Below, one piece after another: positions 1-8,443 of a stretch of 64,000 nt of DNA. The notes beneath the pieces were generated by a model that saw nothing but the letters and a program-made list of their open reading frames with translations, was not told where the DNA came from and made no database searches. A program made the position numbers and the translations under genes. Origin of the DNA: Acidisoma sp035492295 (lineage in GTDB: Bacteria > Pseudomonadota > Alphaproteobacteria > Acetobacterales > Acetobacteraceae); contig NZ_DATJJK010000198.1 of NCBI RefSeq assembly GCF_035492295.1, positions 7,567 through 71,566 of the forward strand, given 5' to 3'. Each line of letters begins with the position of its first letter. The stretch's first letter is position 1.

Positions 1-248
1 TTGTCGATCTGCGTGAACTGCTTGTTGAGATCGTAGTCGGAGGAGACCGCGGTGATCTTGGCACCCGGGGTGATCTCCTTGGCCTTGGCGATGATGCCCT
101 TGTCGGTCGCGGCGAAATAGGGGTTGCCGAGCGAGCCCACGGTGATGCCCACCATGGTGACGTCCTTCGCCATGGCGGCGGAAGAAAGGCCGGCGACCAG
201 GACAGCGCCGAGCGCCACCGCCGACACTCCGTTACGTGCAAACTTCAT
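1..248 (-). CDS. Sugar (probably inositol) ABC transporter periplasmic binding protein, N-terminal part
   Basis: Only the first 82 or so codons are in the window; the gene runs off the left edge. It starts at ATG 248 with a typical Sec signal peptide (MKFARNG, then an Ala/Val/Leu-rich core ending near SSAAMA), followed by the opening strand of a periplasmic-binding-protein type 1 fold (VGITVGSLGNPYFAA). This is the RbsB-like family (PF13407). It follows the permease by 107 bp and is the third gene of an importer beside the iol operon, so it is inferred to bind myo-inositol, like Caulobacter IbpA. The substrate is not provable from this fragment. Confidence 0.85.
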   Translation of the reverse strand, partial: MKFARNGVSAVALGAVLVAGLSSAAMAKDVTMVGITVGSLGNPYFAATDKGIIAKAKEITPGAKITAVSSDYDLNKQFTQID

Positions 249-301
249 TGTCGTTCCTCGTTTTGAATATTGGGAAGCCAGTGGCACTCGCCACCTCTCC
301 T

Positions 302-328
302 CATGCGCGGACCCCGGGCCCGCGCATG
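302..328 (-). other. Intercistronic hairpin between permease and binding-protein genes
   Basis: A perfect 9-bp inverted repeat (CATGCGCGG at 302-310, CCGCGCATG at 320-328) with a G/C-rich loop lies in the 107-bp gap ahead of the binding-protein start. No T-run follows on the minus strand. It could protect or process mRNA so that the binding protein is made in excess of the membrane parts, or act as a weak terminator. Confidence 0.5.
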
Positions 329-355
329 CGAAACCTCAGCAGAAGGCGCAGCCTT

Positions 356-1357
356 TCAGGTGCGACCCTTGTGGTCGAGGCGATAGCGGTCGAGCGCGAC
401 GGCACCGATGATCACCAGACCTTTAACGATGAATTGCCAAATATCGGACACGCCCGAAAGAACGAGACCGTTGGTGAGGATTGCGATGATCAGCGCGCCG
501 ATCAGCGTGCCCCAGATGGAGCCGATGCCGCCCGTGAAGCTAGTGCCGCCGAGAATGACCGCGGCAATCGCATCGAGTTCGTAGCTTTGGCCGAGCTGCA
601 ACCCGTTCGCGGCGTAAAGCCGGGCGGCGGACATGACGCCCCCAAGGCCGGCGAGAAAACCCGATGTCGCATAAACGAACATCAGGATGCGCCCGACCTT
701 GATGCCGGTCAGCCGCGCGGCGTCTGGATTGCCGCCGACCGCGTAAATGCGCGTGCCGAGCACCGTCCGCCTGAGAATGAACCACGAGACCAACACCACG
801 ACCATCGCGATGATAACGAGCCAGGAGACGCCGAAGAGCGTCGCATTGCCGATGAAAGCGAAGGGCAGGTTGGGATTGAAGATGGTGCGATCTGCGCCGA
901 GCAGGCGCGCGATGCCGCGCACGGCGGTGAGCGAGCCGAGGGTCACGATGAAGGGTGGCAAGCGGATGACGGAAATCAGGAATCCGTTGATCAGGCCGAA
1001 GCCAAGGCCGATGAGTAGGCCCGCCACCACGCCCAGCATGCCGAAGCCCGGCACCAGCGAGAAGATCAGGGCACCCATGGCCGAGGCCGCGAGGATCGAG
1101 CCCACCGAGAGGTCGATACCCGCAGTCAGGATGACGAAGGTCATGCCTGCAGCCAGAACCGTATTGATCGCCGCCTGCTGCAGGACGATCGAGGCATTGG
1201 TCAGGCTGAAGAAGCGCTCGTTCTCCAGCCCGAAACCGATGCAGAGAAGAATGAGCACCGGCAGCATGCCTGCATATTGGAGCAGGGCCCGCACACGTTG
1301 CTGATGCGACAGCGACGCCTTGGTCGTCGCACCCGGCCCACTCGCAACCTCAGCCAT
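356..1357 (-). CDS. Sugar (probably inositol) ABC transporter permease, RbsC-like
   Basis: A 333-residue hydrophobic protein of the branched-chain/ribose permease family (PF02653, CUT2 type). It shows the usual series of about nine to ten membrane segments, starting at LLQYAGMLPVLILLCIGFGL, and the family's AGIDLSVGSILA and GAIIAVILGGTSFTGGIGSIWGT-like stretches near the cytoplasmic loops. It lies 165 bp after the ATPase gene and before a binding-protein gene, completing a one-permease importer. Next to the iol operon it most resembles a Caulobacter IatP-type inositol permease in role. The ribose/xylose alternative cannot be excluded by sequence alone. Confidence 0.9.
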   Translation of the reverse strand: MAEVASGPGATTKASLSHQQRVRALLQYAGMLPVLILLCIGFGLENERFFSLTNASIVLQQAAINTVLAAGMTFVILTAGIDLSVGSILAASAMGALIFSLVPGFGMLGVVAGLLIGLGFGLINGFLISVIRLPPFIVTLGSLTAVRGIARLLGADRTIFNPNLPFAFIGNATLFGVSWLVIIAMVVVLVSWFILRRTVLGTRIYAVGGNPDAARLTGIKVGRILMFVYATSGFLAGLGGVMSAARLYAANGLQLGQSYELDAIAAVILGGTSFTGGIGSIWGTLIGALIIAILTNGLVLSGVSDIWQFIVKGLVIIGAVALDRYRLDHKGRT

Positions 1358-1522
1358 GGAACGTCCTCACAGTTTTTATCGTTTCGTGTCAAAAGCGGTA
1401 GCCCGACGAAAGCGACGGACGCAAGCCGCACTTTAGAACTTTTCTACCCAATCCGGGCATACATCGTAACTTTCAACACGATATAGCCTGAATAGCTTTT
1501 CAAAAGGAACCAAACGTAGCGG

Positions 1523-3109
1523 TCAGGCCGCTTCGGCAGCTGATATGTCCGTCACCAGTTCCATGATCGCCTCCTGGGTAATGGGCCTGTCCGGGTGGCT
1601 CGTGACCTCGCCCACCAGATGCCCGTCCCGCATCACGACGACACGGTCCGATACGCCGATGACCTCGGGCAATTCGCTGGAGATCACAACGATGGCGGCT
1701 CCCGTGCGGGCCAACTGGTCGATGATGCGATAGATCTCGGACTTGGCGCCGATGTCCACGCCGCGGGTCGGCTCATCCAGGATCAGCACCCGTGGATTTG
1801 TTTCAAGCAGGCGCGAGAGTAATACCTTTTGTTGATTGCCGCCCGAGAGGACGCCGACATTGATATCGGCATTCGGTGCCCGTACGGCGAGCTTCTTGAT
1901 CGCCTCCGCCGCCCGACGGCGCGCGGCGCCGAGATTGAGCACGCCGCCGGCCTTGGCGTCCTGCTCGATGACGTTGATGTTGACATTGCCGCTGATGCTC
2001 ATGTCGAGAAACAGACCGAGGACCTTGCGATCTTCGGTGAGATAGACGATGCCGGCAGCAATCGCCTCTTGCGGGCTGGTGATATGCCGCTCCTGACCGG
2101 CCACGATAACCTGGCCATGCGTCTTCGGATCGGCGCCATAAACAAGGCGGGCCAACTCTGTCCGGCCGGAACCCACCAGCCCCGCAATGCCCAGAACTTC
2201 CCCTTCCGCAACCTGGAAGGAACAATCGTGCACGCGATCTCCGTCATCCATGTTGCGGACTTCAAGCGCGATCTTGCGGCCTTCGGCCGGCGCACGATGT
2301 TCCTTCTTGTAGAAGGAGGAGGATTCGCGCCCGACCATCATGCGGACCAGGGTTTGCGGGTTAAGCTCGGCGCGCATCAAGGTGCCGACCATTGCACCGT
2401 CCCGCAGCACGCTCACCCGGTCCGAAAGCTCGTAGACCTCGGCCATGCGGTGGCTGATGTAGATGATGGCGATGCCTTCGTTGCGCAGTGTACGGATGAT
2501 GGTGAAGAGCTTGTCAGCTTCGCGCGCGGAGAGTGCGGTCGTTGGTTCATCCATCACCAGGATATGGGGATGACCCGCGAGCGCGCGGGCGATCTCGACC
2601 AGCTGACGCTCGGCGATGGAGAGGCTCGCGACCTTGTCGGCCGGGCCGAAGGGCGCGGCCAGCCGTTCCAAATAGGGCTGAGCGGCCGCATTCATGGCCG
2701 CGCGGTCGATCATGCCGTGACGGCGCATCTCCTCTCCCAGGAACATGTTCTCAGCAACCGTCAGGTTCGGTGCCAGCGCCAGTTCCTGATAGATGACGGC
2801 GATGCCGCTGCGGCGGCCGGCGAGCGGATCACCGATTTCAAGCTTCTTGCCGTCGATGCGGATCTCACCGCCCGGATCGGCGTGATAGGCCCCGGAGAGA
2901 ATCTTCATGAGGGTGGATTTGCCAGCGCCGTTCTCGCCCATCAGGGCGTGGATTTCGCCGGAATAGGCAGTGAGCGAGACGTCCCGCAGGGCGGACACCA
3001 TTCCGAAAGTCTTGCTGATGCCGCTCATTTCGAGCGCCACCGCGCCACCACGCGCTGTCTTGCTCTCCGTCGCGGCTTCATCCTGCACATTTGCAGCTGA
3101 ATCGCTCAT
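1523..3109 (-). CDS. Sugar (probably inositol) ABC transporter ATPase, RbsA/MglA type
   Basis: A 528-residue duplicated ABC ATPase. The N-terminal half has Walker A GENGAGKST and the signature LSIAERQLVEIARAL. The C-terminal half has the degenerate P-loop GLVGSGRTE, signature LSGGNQQKVLLSRLL and Walker B VLILDEPTRGVD. This two-domain layout is specific to CUT2 sugar importers. It opens a separate transcription unit 176 bp after iolA, beyond an intrinsic terminator. The context points to inositol uptake (Caulobacter IatA role). The start at 3109 follows a GGGGG-rich ribosome site. Confidence 0.93.
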   Translation of the reverse strand: MSDSAANVQDEAATESKTARGGAVALEMSGISKTFGMVSALRDVSLTAYSGEIHALMGENGAGKSTLMKILSGAYHADPGGEIRIDGKKLEIGDPLAGRRSGIAVIYQELALAPNLTVAENMFLGEEMRRHGMIDRAAMNAAAQPYLERLAAPFGPADKVASLSIAERQLVEIARALAGHPHILVMDEPTTALSAREADKLFTIIRTLRNEGIAIIYISHRMAEVYELSDRVSVLRDGAMVGTLMRAELNPQTLVRMMVGRESSSFYKKEHRAPAEGRKIALEVRNMDDGDRVHDCSFQVAEGEVLGIAGLVGSGRTELARLVYGADPKTHGQVIVAGQERHITSPQEAIAAGIVYLTEDRKVLGLFLDMSISGNVNINVIEQDAKAGGVLNLGAARRRAAEAIKKLAVRAPNADINVGVLSGGNQQKVLLSRLLETNPRVLILDEPTRGVDIGAKSEIYRIIDQLARTGAAIVVISSELPEVIGVSDRVVVMRDGHLVGEVTSHPDRPITQEAIMELVTDISAAEAA

Positions 3110-3229
3110 TTATTTCCCCCTCAGCCGTATTACGCTGATTATTACTCTCACATGAGGTGAGACAGGCACGGCATCAGAGTCAAGCCACTAGCCCAAAATC
3201 ACAGGACTCCAAACTGGTTGCGCTGCGTC

Positions 3230-3270
3230 AAATGAAAAGTCTCCGGCCGCGTGCGGGGCCGCCGGAGACG
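3230..3270 (-). terminator. Intrinsic terminator of the iol operon
   Basis: A perfect 9-bp stem (GTCTCCGGC 3239-3247, GCCGGAGAC 3261-3269) with a G/C-rich loop lies 16 bases beyond the iolA stop. On the minus strand it is followed by TTTTCATTT, the U-tract expected of a Rho-independent terminator. It separates iolCDEBA from the importer genes. Confidence 0.8.
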
Positions 3271-3285
3271 GAAATCGGGCGGAGG

Positions 3286-4782
3286 TCAGCCCAGCGTCGG
3301 CATGATGAAGTCAGCGCCCGCACGGATGCCCGTCGGCCAGCGCGAGGTCACCGCCTTATAGCGGGTGAAGAAGCGAATGCCCTCCGGCCCATGCATGTGG
3401 TGGTCGCCGAAGAGCGAGCGCTTCCAGCCGCCGAAGCTGTGGAAGGCCATCGGCACCGGGATCGGCACGTTGATACCGATCATGCCCGCCTGCACACGAT
3501 GTGCGAAGTTGCGTGCGGAATCGCCGTCGCGCGTGAAGATCGCGGTGCCGTTGCCGAATTCGTGTTTGTTGACAAGGTCAATCGCGGTTTCGAAGTCATC
3601 CGCGCGAACCACCGCCAGCACTGGCCCGAAGATCTCTTCACGATAGATCTTCATGTCGGGCTTCACCTCATCAAACAGCGTGCCGCCGATGAAATTCCCG
3701 TTCTCATAGCCCTGGAGCTTGAGCCCACGACCGTCGACAACGAGTTTGGCCCCTTCCGCGACGCCGGCATCGATATAGCCGGTGACCTTCTCAAGATGCG
3801 TCTTGGTCACCAGCGGACCCATCTCGTTGGTATTGTCCGTGCCCGGCCCGATCTTCAGCGCACGCACCCGCGGGGCCAGGGTCTCGATCAGCTTGTCGCC
3901 GATGCCGCCCACGGCAACCGCGACCGAAATCGCCATGCAGCGCTCGCCGGCAGAGCCGTAGGCCGCGCCCATCAACGCGTCCGCCGTCTTGTCCAGGTCG
4001 CAATCCGGCATGACGATGGCATGGTTCTTGGCGCCGCCCAGCGCCTGCACGCGCTTACCGTGCTTGATCCCCGTATTGTAGATATATTCGGCGATGGGCG
4101 TGGACCCCACAAAGCTCACGGCATGGATGCCGGGATGCTCCAGGATCGCGTCCACCACTTCCTTGTCACCATGAACGACGCCGAAGACGCCATCCGGCAG
4201 GCCGGCCTGCTTGAGCAGATCGGCGATGAAGAGCGAGGCCGAAGGGTCGCGTTCGGAAGGCTTGAGGATAAAGCAGTTGCCGCAGGCAAGCGCGGTCGGC
4301 AGCATCCAGAGCGGCACCATGGCCGGGAAGTTGAAGGGCGTAATCCCGGCGCAAACGCCCAGCGGCTGGCGCATGGAATAGGCGTCGATATCGCGGCCTA
4401 CCTGCTCGGTGAAATCGCCCTTCAGCAGTTCCGGCACGCCGGTCGCGAATTCGATGACCTCCATGCCGCGGGTGACCTCCCCCAGCGCATCCGACAGCAC
4501 CTTGCCATGCTCGGAGGTGATGATGGCGGCGAGGTCCTTCGCCTTCTGCTCGATCAGGTCGCGGAAGCGGAACATGACGCGCGCACGCGCGAGCGGCGGC
4601 ATCGCCGCCCATTTCGGCCAGGCCGCCTCGGCCGCCTTCACGGCGGTGTCGACGTCCTTGGGCGTACCCAGCACGACCTGACGGGCGACCGAGCCATCGG
4701 CCGGCTGATAGACATTGGCGGTGCGGGTCGAGGTGCCGGAGGTCAGTTCCCCTCCGATATAGTGCTGAACAATGTCCATCAT
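3286..4782 (-). CDS. iolA: Methylmalonate-semialdehyde dehydrogenase (CoA-acylating), IolA/MmsA
   Basis: This enzyme oxidises malonate semialdehyde (or methylmalonate semialdehyde) to acetyl-CoA (propionyl-CoA), the last iol step. The 498-residue protein is of the usual length for the family. It has the N-terminal YIGGELTSG, the PFNFPAMVPLWM active-site region and the nucleophile in GSAGERCMA (Cys about 282), the pattern of CoA-dependent MMSDHs. The frame is open further upstream into iolB, but ATG 4782 (or 4779) is preceded by GGAG and starts 27 bp after the iolB stop, so it is taken as the start. Valine catabolism could share the enzyme; position at the end of iolCDEB favours inositol. Confidence 0.95.
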   Translation of the reverse strand: MMDIVQHYIGGELTSGTSTRTANVYQPADGSVARQVVLGTPKDVDTAVKAAEAAWPKWAAMPPLARARVMFRFRDLIEQKAKDLAAIITSEHGKVLSDALGEVTRGMEVIEFATGVPELLKGDFTEQVGRDIDAYSMRQPLGVCAGITPFNFPAMVPLWMLPTALACGNCFILKPSERDPSASLFIADLLKQAGLPDGVFGVVHGDKEVVDAILEHPGIHAVSFVGSTPIAEYIYNTGIKHGKRVQALGGAKNHAIVMPDCDLDKTADALMGAAYGSAGERCMAISVAVAVGGIGDKLIETLAPRVRALKIGPGTDNTNEMGPLVTKTHLEKVTGYIDAGVAEGAKLVVDGRGLKLQGYENGNFIGGTLFDEVKPDMKIYREEIFGPVLAVVRADDFETAIDLVNKHEFGNGTAIFTRDGDSARNFAHRVQAGMIGINVPIPVPMAFHSFGGWKRSLFGDHHMHGPEGIRFFTRYKAVTSRWPTGIRAGADFIMPTLG

Positions 4783-4808
4783 CGTCTCCAGGTCCGAGGT
4801 CCGGGCCG

Positions 4809-5609
4809 TTACCAGGTGAGAAAGGCGTGATCTGGGGACATGGTGAAGCGCCATTCGCGCACCGGTCCCGCCATCACATTGAGGTAGAAGAGATCAAACC
4901 CATGCGGCGCCCCAACCGGGTGGTAGCCTCGGGGAACCAAGACCACATCTCCGTCGCCGATGGCCATGGTTTCGTCGAGCGAGCGGTCGTCGGTATAGAC
5001 ACGCTGCAGGGCAAAGCCGGAGCCACGCTTGAGGCGGTGGTAATAGGTCTCTTCCAAATAGGTCTCACGCGGCGGGTCGTTCACATCGTGCTTGTGGGGC
5101 GGATAGCTAGACCAGTTGCCCCCCGGCGTCACCACTTCCACGACCAGCAGGGATTCCGCGGTCGCAGTGTCGGGCAGGATGTTGCGAACGTGGCGCGTAT
5201 TGGTGCCCTTGCCGCGCACCTCCTCCCCCACGTCCGTGGGCGGGATGATGCGGGCGGGAAGCCTTCCTTCAGCCGGCGAGCTGCAGACCGCGACCTCGGC
5301 TTCGCCCTCGGCCTCCAGCGTCCACTCGGAATGGGCCGGAACATAGACCGACCAGGGCAGACCTTCGAAGACCGAGTTCCGCTCCCCGAGCAGGCCGAAA
5401 TCCTGATCGCCTGCGGCGATGCGCACGCGGCCCGAGAGGATGACGAGGCAGACCTCGTTCCCTTCGGTGGGGCGCGAGACGACCTTGCCGGGCGGCAGTT
5501 TCAGGACGGAAAAGCCGACATAACTCCAGCCGGCCGAAGCCGGAGTGATGTGATGGATGAATCCGTCGCGGTCGGGTGCGCTCGGATGAACCAACAATTT
5601 CGATGCCAT
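4809..5609 (-). CDS. iolB: 5-deoxy-glucuronate isomerase IolB
   Basis: The enzyme isomerises 5-deoxy-D-glucuronate to 2-deoxy-5-keto-D-gluconate. The 266-residue bicupin (PF04962) has the metal-binding region SSYPPHKHD and a second cupin with YLEETYYHRL, and ends with the family signature VPRGYHPVGAPHGFDLFYLN. Its start codon overlaps the iolE stop by one base, indicating coupled translation inside the iol operon. Confidence 0.95.
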   Translation of the reverse strand: MASKLLVHPSAPDRDGFIHHITPASAGWSYVGFSVLKLPPGKVVSRPTEGNEVCLVILSGRVRIAAGDQDFGLLGERNSVFEGLPWSVYVPAHSEWTLEAEGEAEVAVCSSPAEGRLPARIIPPTDVGEEVRGKGTNTRHVRNILPDTATAESLLVVEVVTPGGNWSSYPPHKHDVNDPPRETYLEETYYHRLKRGSGFALQRVYTDDRSLDETMAIGDGDVVLVPRGYHPVGAPHGFDLFYLNVMAGPVREWRFTMSPDHAFLTW

Positions 5610-6493
5610 CAGAGAAGCCCTCCCTCGCGCAGATAGGTTCGCAGATTGGCATAGCCCATGGTCGCGTACTGAAGCGGATTGGCTTTCGCCGGATCCTGCT
5701 CGGCCTCCAGGACCACCCAGCCGGCATAGCCCGGCAGTGCGCGGAAGATCGAGACGAAGTCAATCGTGCCGTCTCCAGGCACGGTATAGATGCCATTCAG
5801 CACGCTTTTCAGGAAACTCCAGTCCTCGGCTTCCGACTGTGCGCGCACCGCGGACCGAATGTCCTTTGTGTGCACATGGCCAACGCGGTCGCGGTAGCGG
5901 CTGGCAAGGCGGGCCGGATCATCCCCGCCCCAGACCGCATGGCCGGTATCGAGCAGCAGTTCCACGGACGGCCCGGTATGGGCCATGAAGGCGTCGATAT
6001 CCTCCGCGCTCTGCACCACGCTGCCCATGTGATGATGATAGACTAGGCGCATGCCTTGGGCTCGCATGAGGTCGGCCAACCGCGTCATCCGCGCGCCGAA
6101 GGTCTTCCAGCCGTCGCCCACGAGCTTCGGCCGGCGGGAGAGCGGCGTCTCGATCTCGCCCTGGACCGTGTTGGATGTCTCGCACAGAACCATGACTTCG
6201 GAGCCCTGGGATTTGAGCAGGCCGAGATGCTTCTGCATGGCGGCGAATTCGGCATCGCCGTCCCGTGTCAGCAGTTTCGCCGAATACCAGCCGGAGATGC
6301 AGGCGAGGCCGTAGGGGGCCAGTGCCGCCGTCAGCGCCTCCGGCGTGCGGGGGAACTTCTTGCCGAGTTCCATCCCCTCGAAGCCTACCTGCTTCGCCTC
6401 GCTCAGGATGGTTTCGAGCGTCGTCTCTCCGCCCAATTCGGGCATGTCGTCATTCGCCCAGCAGATGGGGTTCGCCCCAATGCGGATGGCCAT
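5609..6493 (-). CDS. iolE: Myo-inosose-2 dehydratase IolE
   Basis: The enzyme dehydrates 2-keto-myo-inositol to 3D-trihydroxycyclohexane-1,2-dione. It is a 294-residue xylose-isomerase-like TIM barrel (PF01261) with the IolE opening GANPICWANDDMPELGG. Metal/substrate residues lie in YHHHMGSVVQ, LLDTGHAVWGG and VHTKDIR, and the C-terminus has GWVVLEAEQDP. The gene lies 52 bp after iolD. The WANDD signature distinguishes it from generic sugar epimerases such as the 12.7-kb gene. Confidence 0.95.
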   Translation of the reverse strand: MAIRIGANPICWANDDMPELGGETTLETILSEAKQVGFEGMELGKKFPRTPEALTAALAPYGLACISGWYSAKLLTRDGDAEFAAMQKHLGLLKSQGSEVMVLCETSNTVQGEIETPLSRRPKLVGDGWKTFGARMTRLADLMRAQGMRLVYHHHMGSVVQSAEDIDAFMAHTGPSVELLLDTGHAVWGGDDPARLASRYRDRVGHVHTKDIRSAVRAQSEAEDWSFLKSVLNGIYTVPGDGTIDFVSIFRALPGYAGWVVLEAEQDPAKANPLQYATMGYANLRTYLREGGLL

Positions 6494-6545
6494 GGCCAGA
6501 ACGTCTCCTCAAAGATACGGGGCGGTTCGGCCGCCCCGCCTCGCT

Positions 6546-8417
6546 TCAATTGCCAATGAACTGGCGGCCGAGCGCGGCCACGTATTCTTCGCGCGCCGCG
6601 CGGACCTCGGCCCGTTCCGAGACCTCCGGAACCGCCACATCCCACCAATGGCCGCCGGCATCAGTGCTGGGCAGCGGATCCGTGTCGATGACGATCGCAT
6701 AGCTGCGGTCGCTGGCGCGGGCGCGCTTCAGGGCATCCATCAGCCCCGCGAGGTTTTCAACCTTCTCCGAAACCGCGCCGAGGCTGCGGGCATGGAGGGC
6801 AAAATCGACCTCGGGCAGAACCTCGTGCCGCGCGTCCTTGAGCAGATTGTTGAAGCCCGCCCCGCCAGTCGCATGCTGCAGGCGATTGATGCAGCCGAAC
6901 CCGCGATTGTCGAGGATAACGAGGGTGAGCTTGAGGCCGAGCATAACACTGGTGGCGAGTTCGGAATTGAGCATGAGGTAGGAACCGTCCCCCACCATCA
7001 CGATGACCTCACGCGCCGGTTCCGCCATCTTCACGCCCAGCCCCCCTGCGATCTCGTAGCCCATGCAGGAGAAGCCGTATTCCATGTGGTAGCCGCCGGG
7101 GCGCTCCGCCTGCCACAGCTTGTGCAGTTCGCCCGGCAATCCGCCGGCGGCACAGAGCACCACGTCCGAAACCCGGCTCTGCCGCTGCACGGCACCGACC
7201 ACTTGAGCGTCCGAGGGCAGCGCATTGCCGGCGGGCTCGGGCGCGTCGGTATAGCCGCGCGCCACATTGAACCAGGCGGCCTTCACTCCGGCCGCCTTCG
7301 CGGTCCATGAGCCAGGCGCCGTCCATCCGCCGAGGGCGGCGCCGAGTTCCATCAATCCCGCACGCGCATCCGCCAGCAGCGGCTGGGCGTGATGCTTGGC
7401 CGCATCAAAACCCTGGGTGTTGAGGCCGATGATCCGCCTGCCCTCACCCTGGAAGAGCGCCCAGGAGCCGGTGGTGAAATCCTGCAGCCGCGTGCCGACC
7501 GCGAGAATGACGTCCGCCCCGGACGCCATCTCGTTCGCTGCTCCCGTTCCGGTCACGCCCACCGCACCCATATTCATCGGATGGCTTGCCGGCAGCGCCG
7601 ATTTTCCGGCCTGGGTCTCGCCCACGGGAATGCCATGGGCCTCGGCGAAGGCCGCCAGTTCGCGCTCGGCCTCCGCATAAAGCGTGCCGCCGCCACAGAG
7701 GATGAAGGGGCGCTTCGCCTCCCGCAGCAGCATAACCGCGGCCGCCAGTTCCACTGCATCCGGGCGCGGCCGGCGCGGCTGCCAGATCCGCTCCTCGAAG
7801 AAGGACATCGGAAAATCGTAGGCCTCGGCCTGCACGTCCTGGCACAGCCCCAAGGTTACCGGGCCGCACTCGGCCGGGTCAGTCAGCACCTGCATGGCGC
7901 GCGCGAAGGCGGGGATGATCTGCTCAGGCCGGGTGATGCGGTCGAAATAGCGGGAGACCGGGCGGAACGCGTCATTGGCGCTCACCGTGCCGTCCGCCCA
8001 AACCTCGATCTGCTGCAGCACAGGGTCCGGTCGGCGGCTCGCGAAGACATCGCCCGGCAGCAGCAGCAGCGGCAGGCGGTTGACATGGGCGACGGCAGCG
8101 GCCGTGACCATGTTCAGGGCACCGGGGCCGATGGAGGTGGTGCAGGCCATGACGCGGCGGCGGCGCAGCGCCTTGGTATAGGCGATGGCGGCATGGGCCA
8201 TGGCCTGCTCGTTATGGGCGCGGAAGGTCGGCAGTTGGTCCCGAGCGCCGTAAAGCGCCTCGCCCATCGCAGCGACATTGCCATGGCCGAAAATGCCCCA
8301 GACACCCCCGAAGAAGGGAAGCGTGCGGGTTTCCCCCGCCGCCGTGTCCACCACCGTCTTCTGGGCTGCCATGGCGCGAACCAAAGCCTGGGCCATGGTG
8401 AGGCGAATTGTGCGCAT
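6546..8417 (-). CDS. iolD: 3D-(3,5/4)-trihydroxycyclohexane-1,2-dione acylhydrolase IolD
   Basis: This thiamine-diphosphate-dependent enzyme opens the inositol ring to 5-deoxy-glucuronate. The 623-residue protein has the three-domain acetolactate-synthase-like layout: N-terminal pyrimidine-binding domain, a central Rossmann-like domain, and a C-terminal ThDP domain with MVGDGSYLMLNSE and ILDNRGFGC. The start is placed at ATG 8417 (MRTIRLTMAQ), the conserved IolD N-terminus; an upstream in-frame ATG at 8477 would run into iolC. The spacing to iolC is 26 bp. Confidence 0.95.
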   Translation of the reverse strand: MRTIRLTMAQALVRAMAAQKTVVDTAAGETRTLPFFGGVWGIFGHGNVAAMGEALYGARDQLPTFRAHNEQAMAHAAIAYTKALRRRRVMACTTSIGPGALNMVTAAAVAHVNRLPLLLLPGDVFASRRPDPVLQQIEVWADGTVSANDAFRPVSRYFDRITRPEQIIPAFARAMQVLTDPAECGPVTLGLCQDVQAEAYDFPMSFFEERIWQPRRPRPDAVELAAAVMLLREAKRPFILCGGGTLYAEAERELAAFAEAHGIPVGETQAGKSALPASHPMNMGAVGVTGTGAANEMASGADVILAVGTRLQDFTTGSWALFQGEGRRIIGLNTQGFDAAKHHAQPLLADARAGLMELGAALGGWTAPGSWTAKAAGVKAAWFNVARGYTDAPEPAGNALPSDAQVVGAVQRQSRVSDVVLCAAGGLPGELHKLWQAERPGGYHMEYGFSCMGYEIAGGLGVKMAEPAREVIVMVGDGSYLMLNSELATSVMLGLKLTLVILDNRGFGCINRLQHATGGAGFNNLLKDARHEVLPEVDFALHARSLGAVSEKVENLAGLMDALKRARASDRSYAIVIDTDPLPSTDAGGHWWDVAVPEVSERAEVRAAREEYVAALGRQFIGN

Positions 8418-8443
8418 CGTGAGCGTTTCCCGTTTTTCTTTCT

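Noticed and set aside
3157..4830. A 557-codon plus-strand frame opposite iolA
   Set aside because: It is the complement of a fully conserved dehydrogenase and has no family motif.
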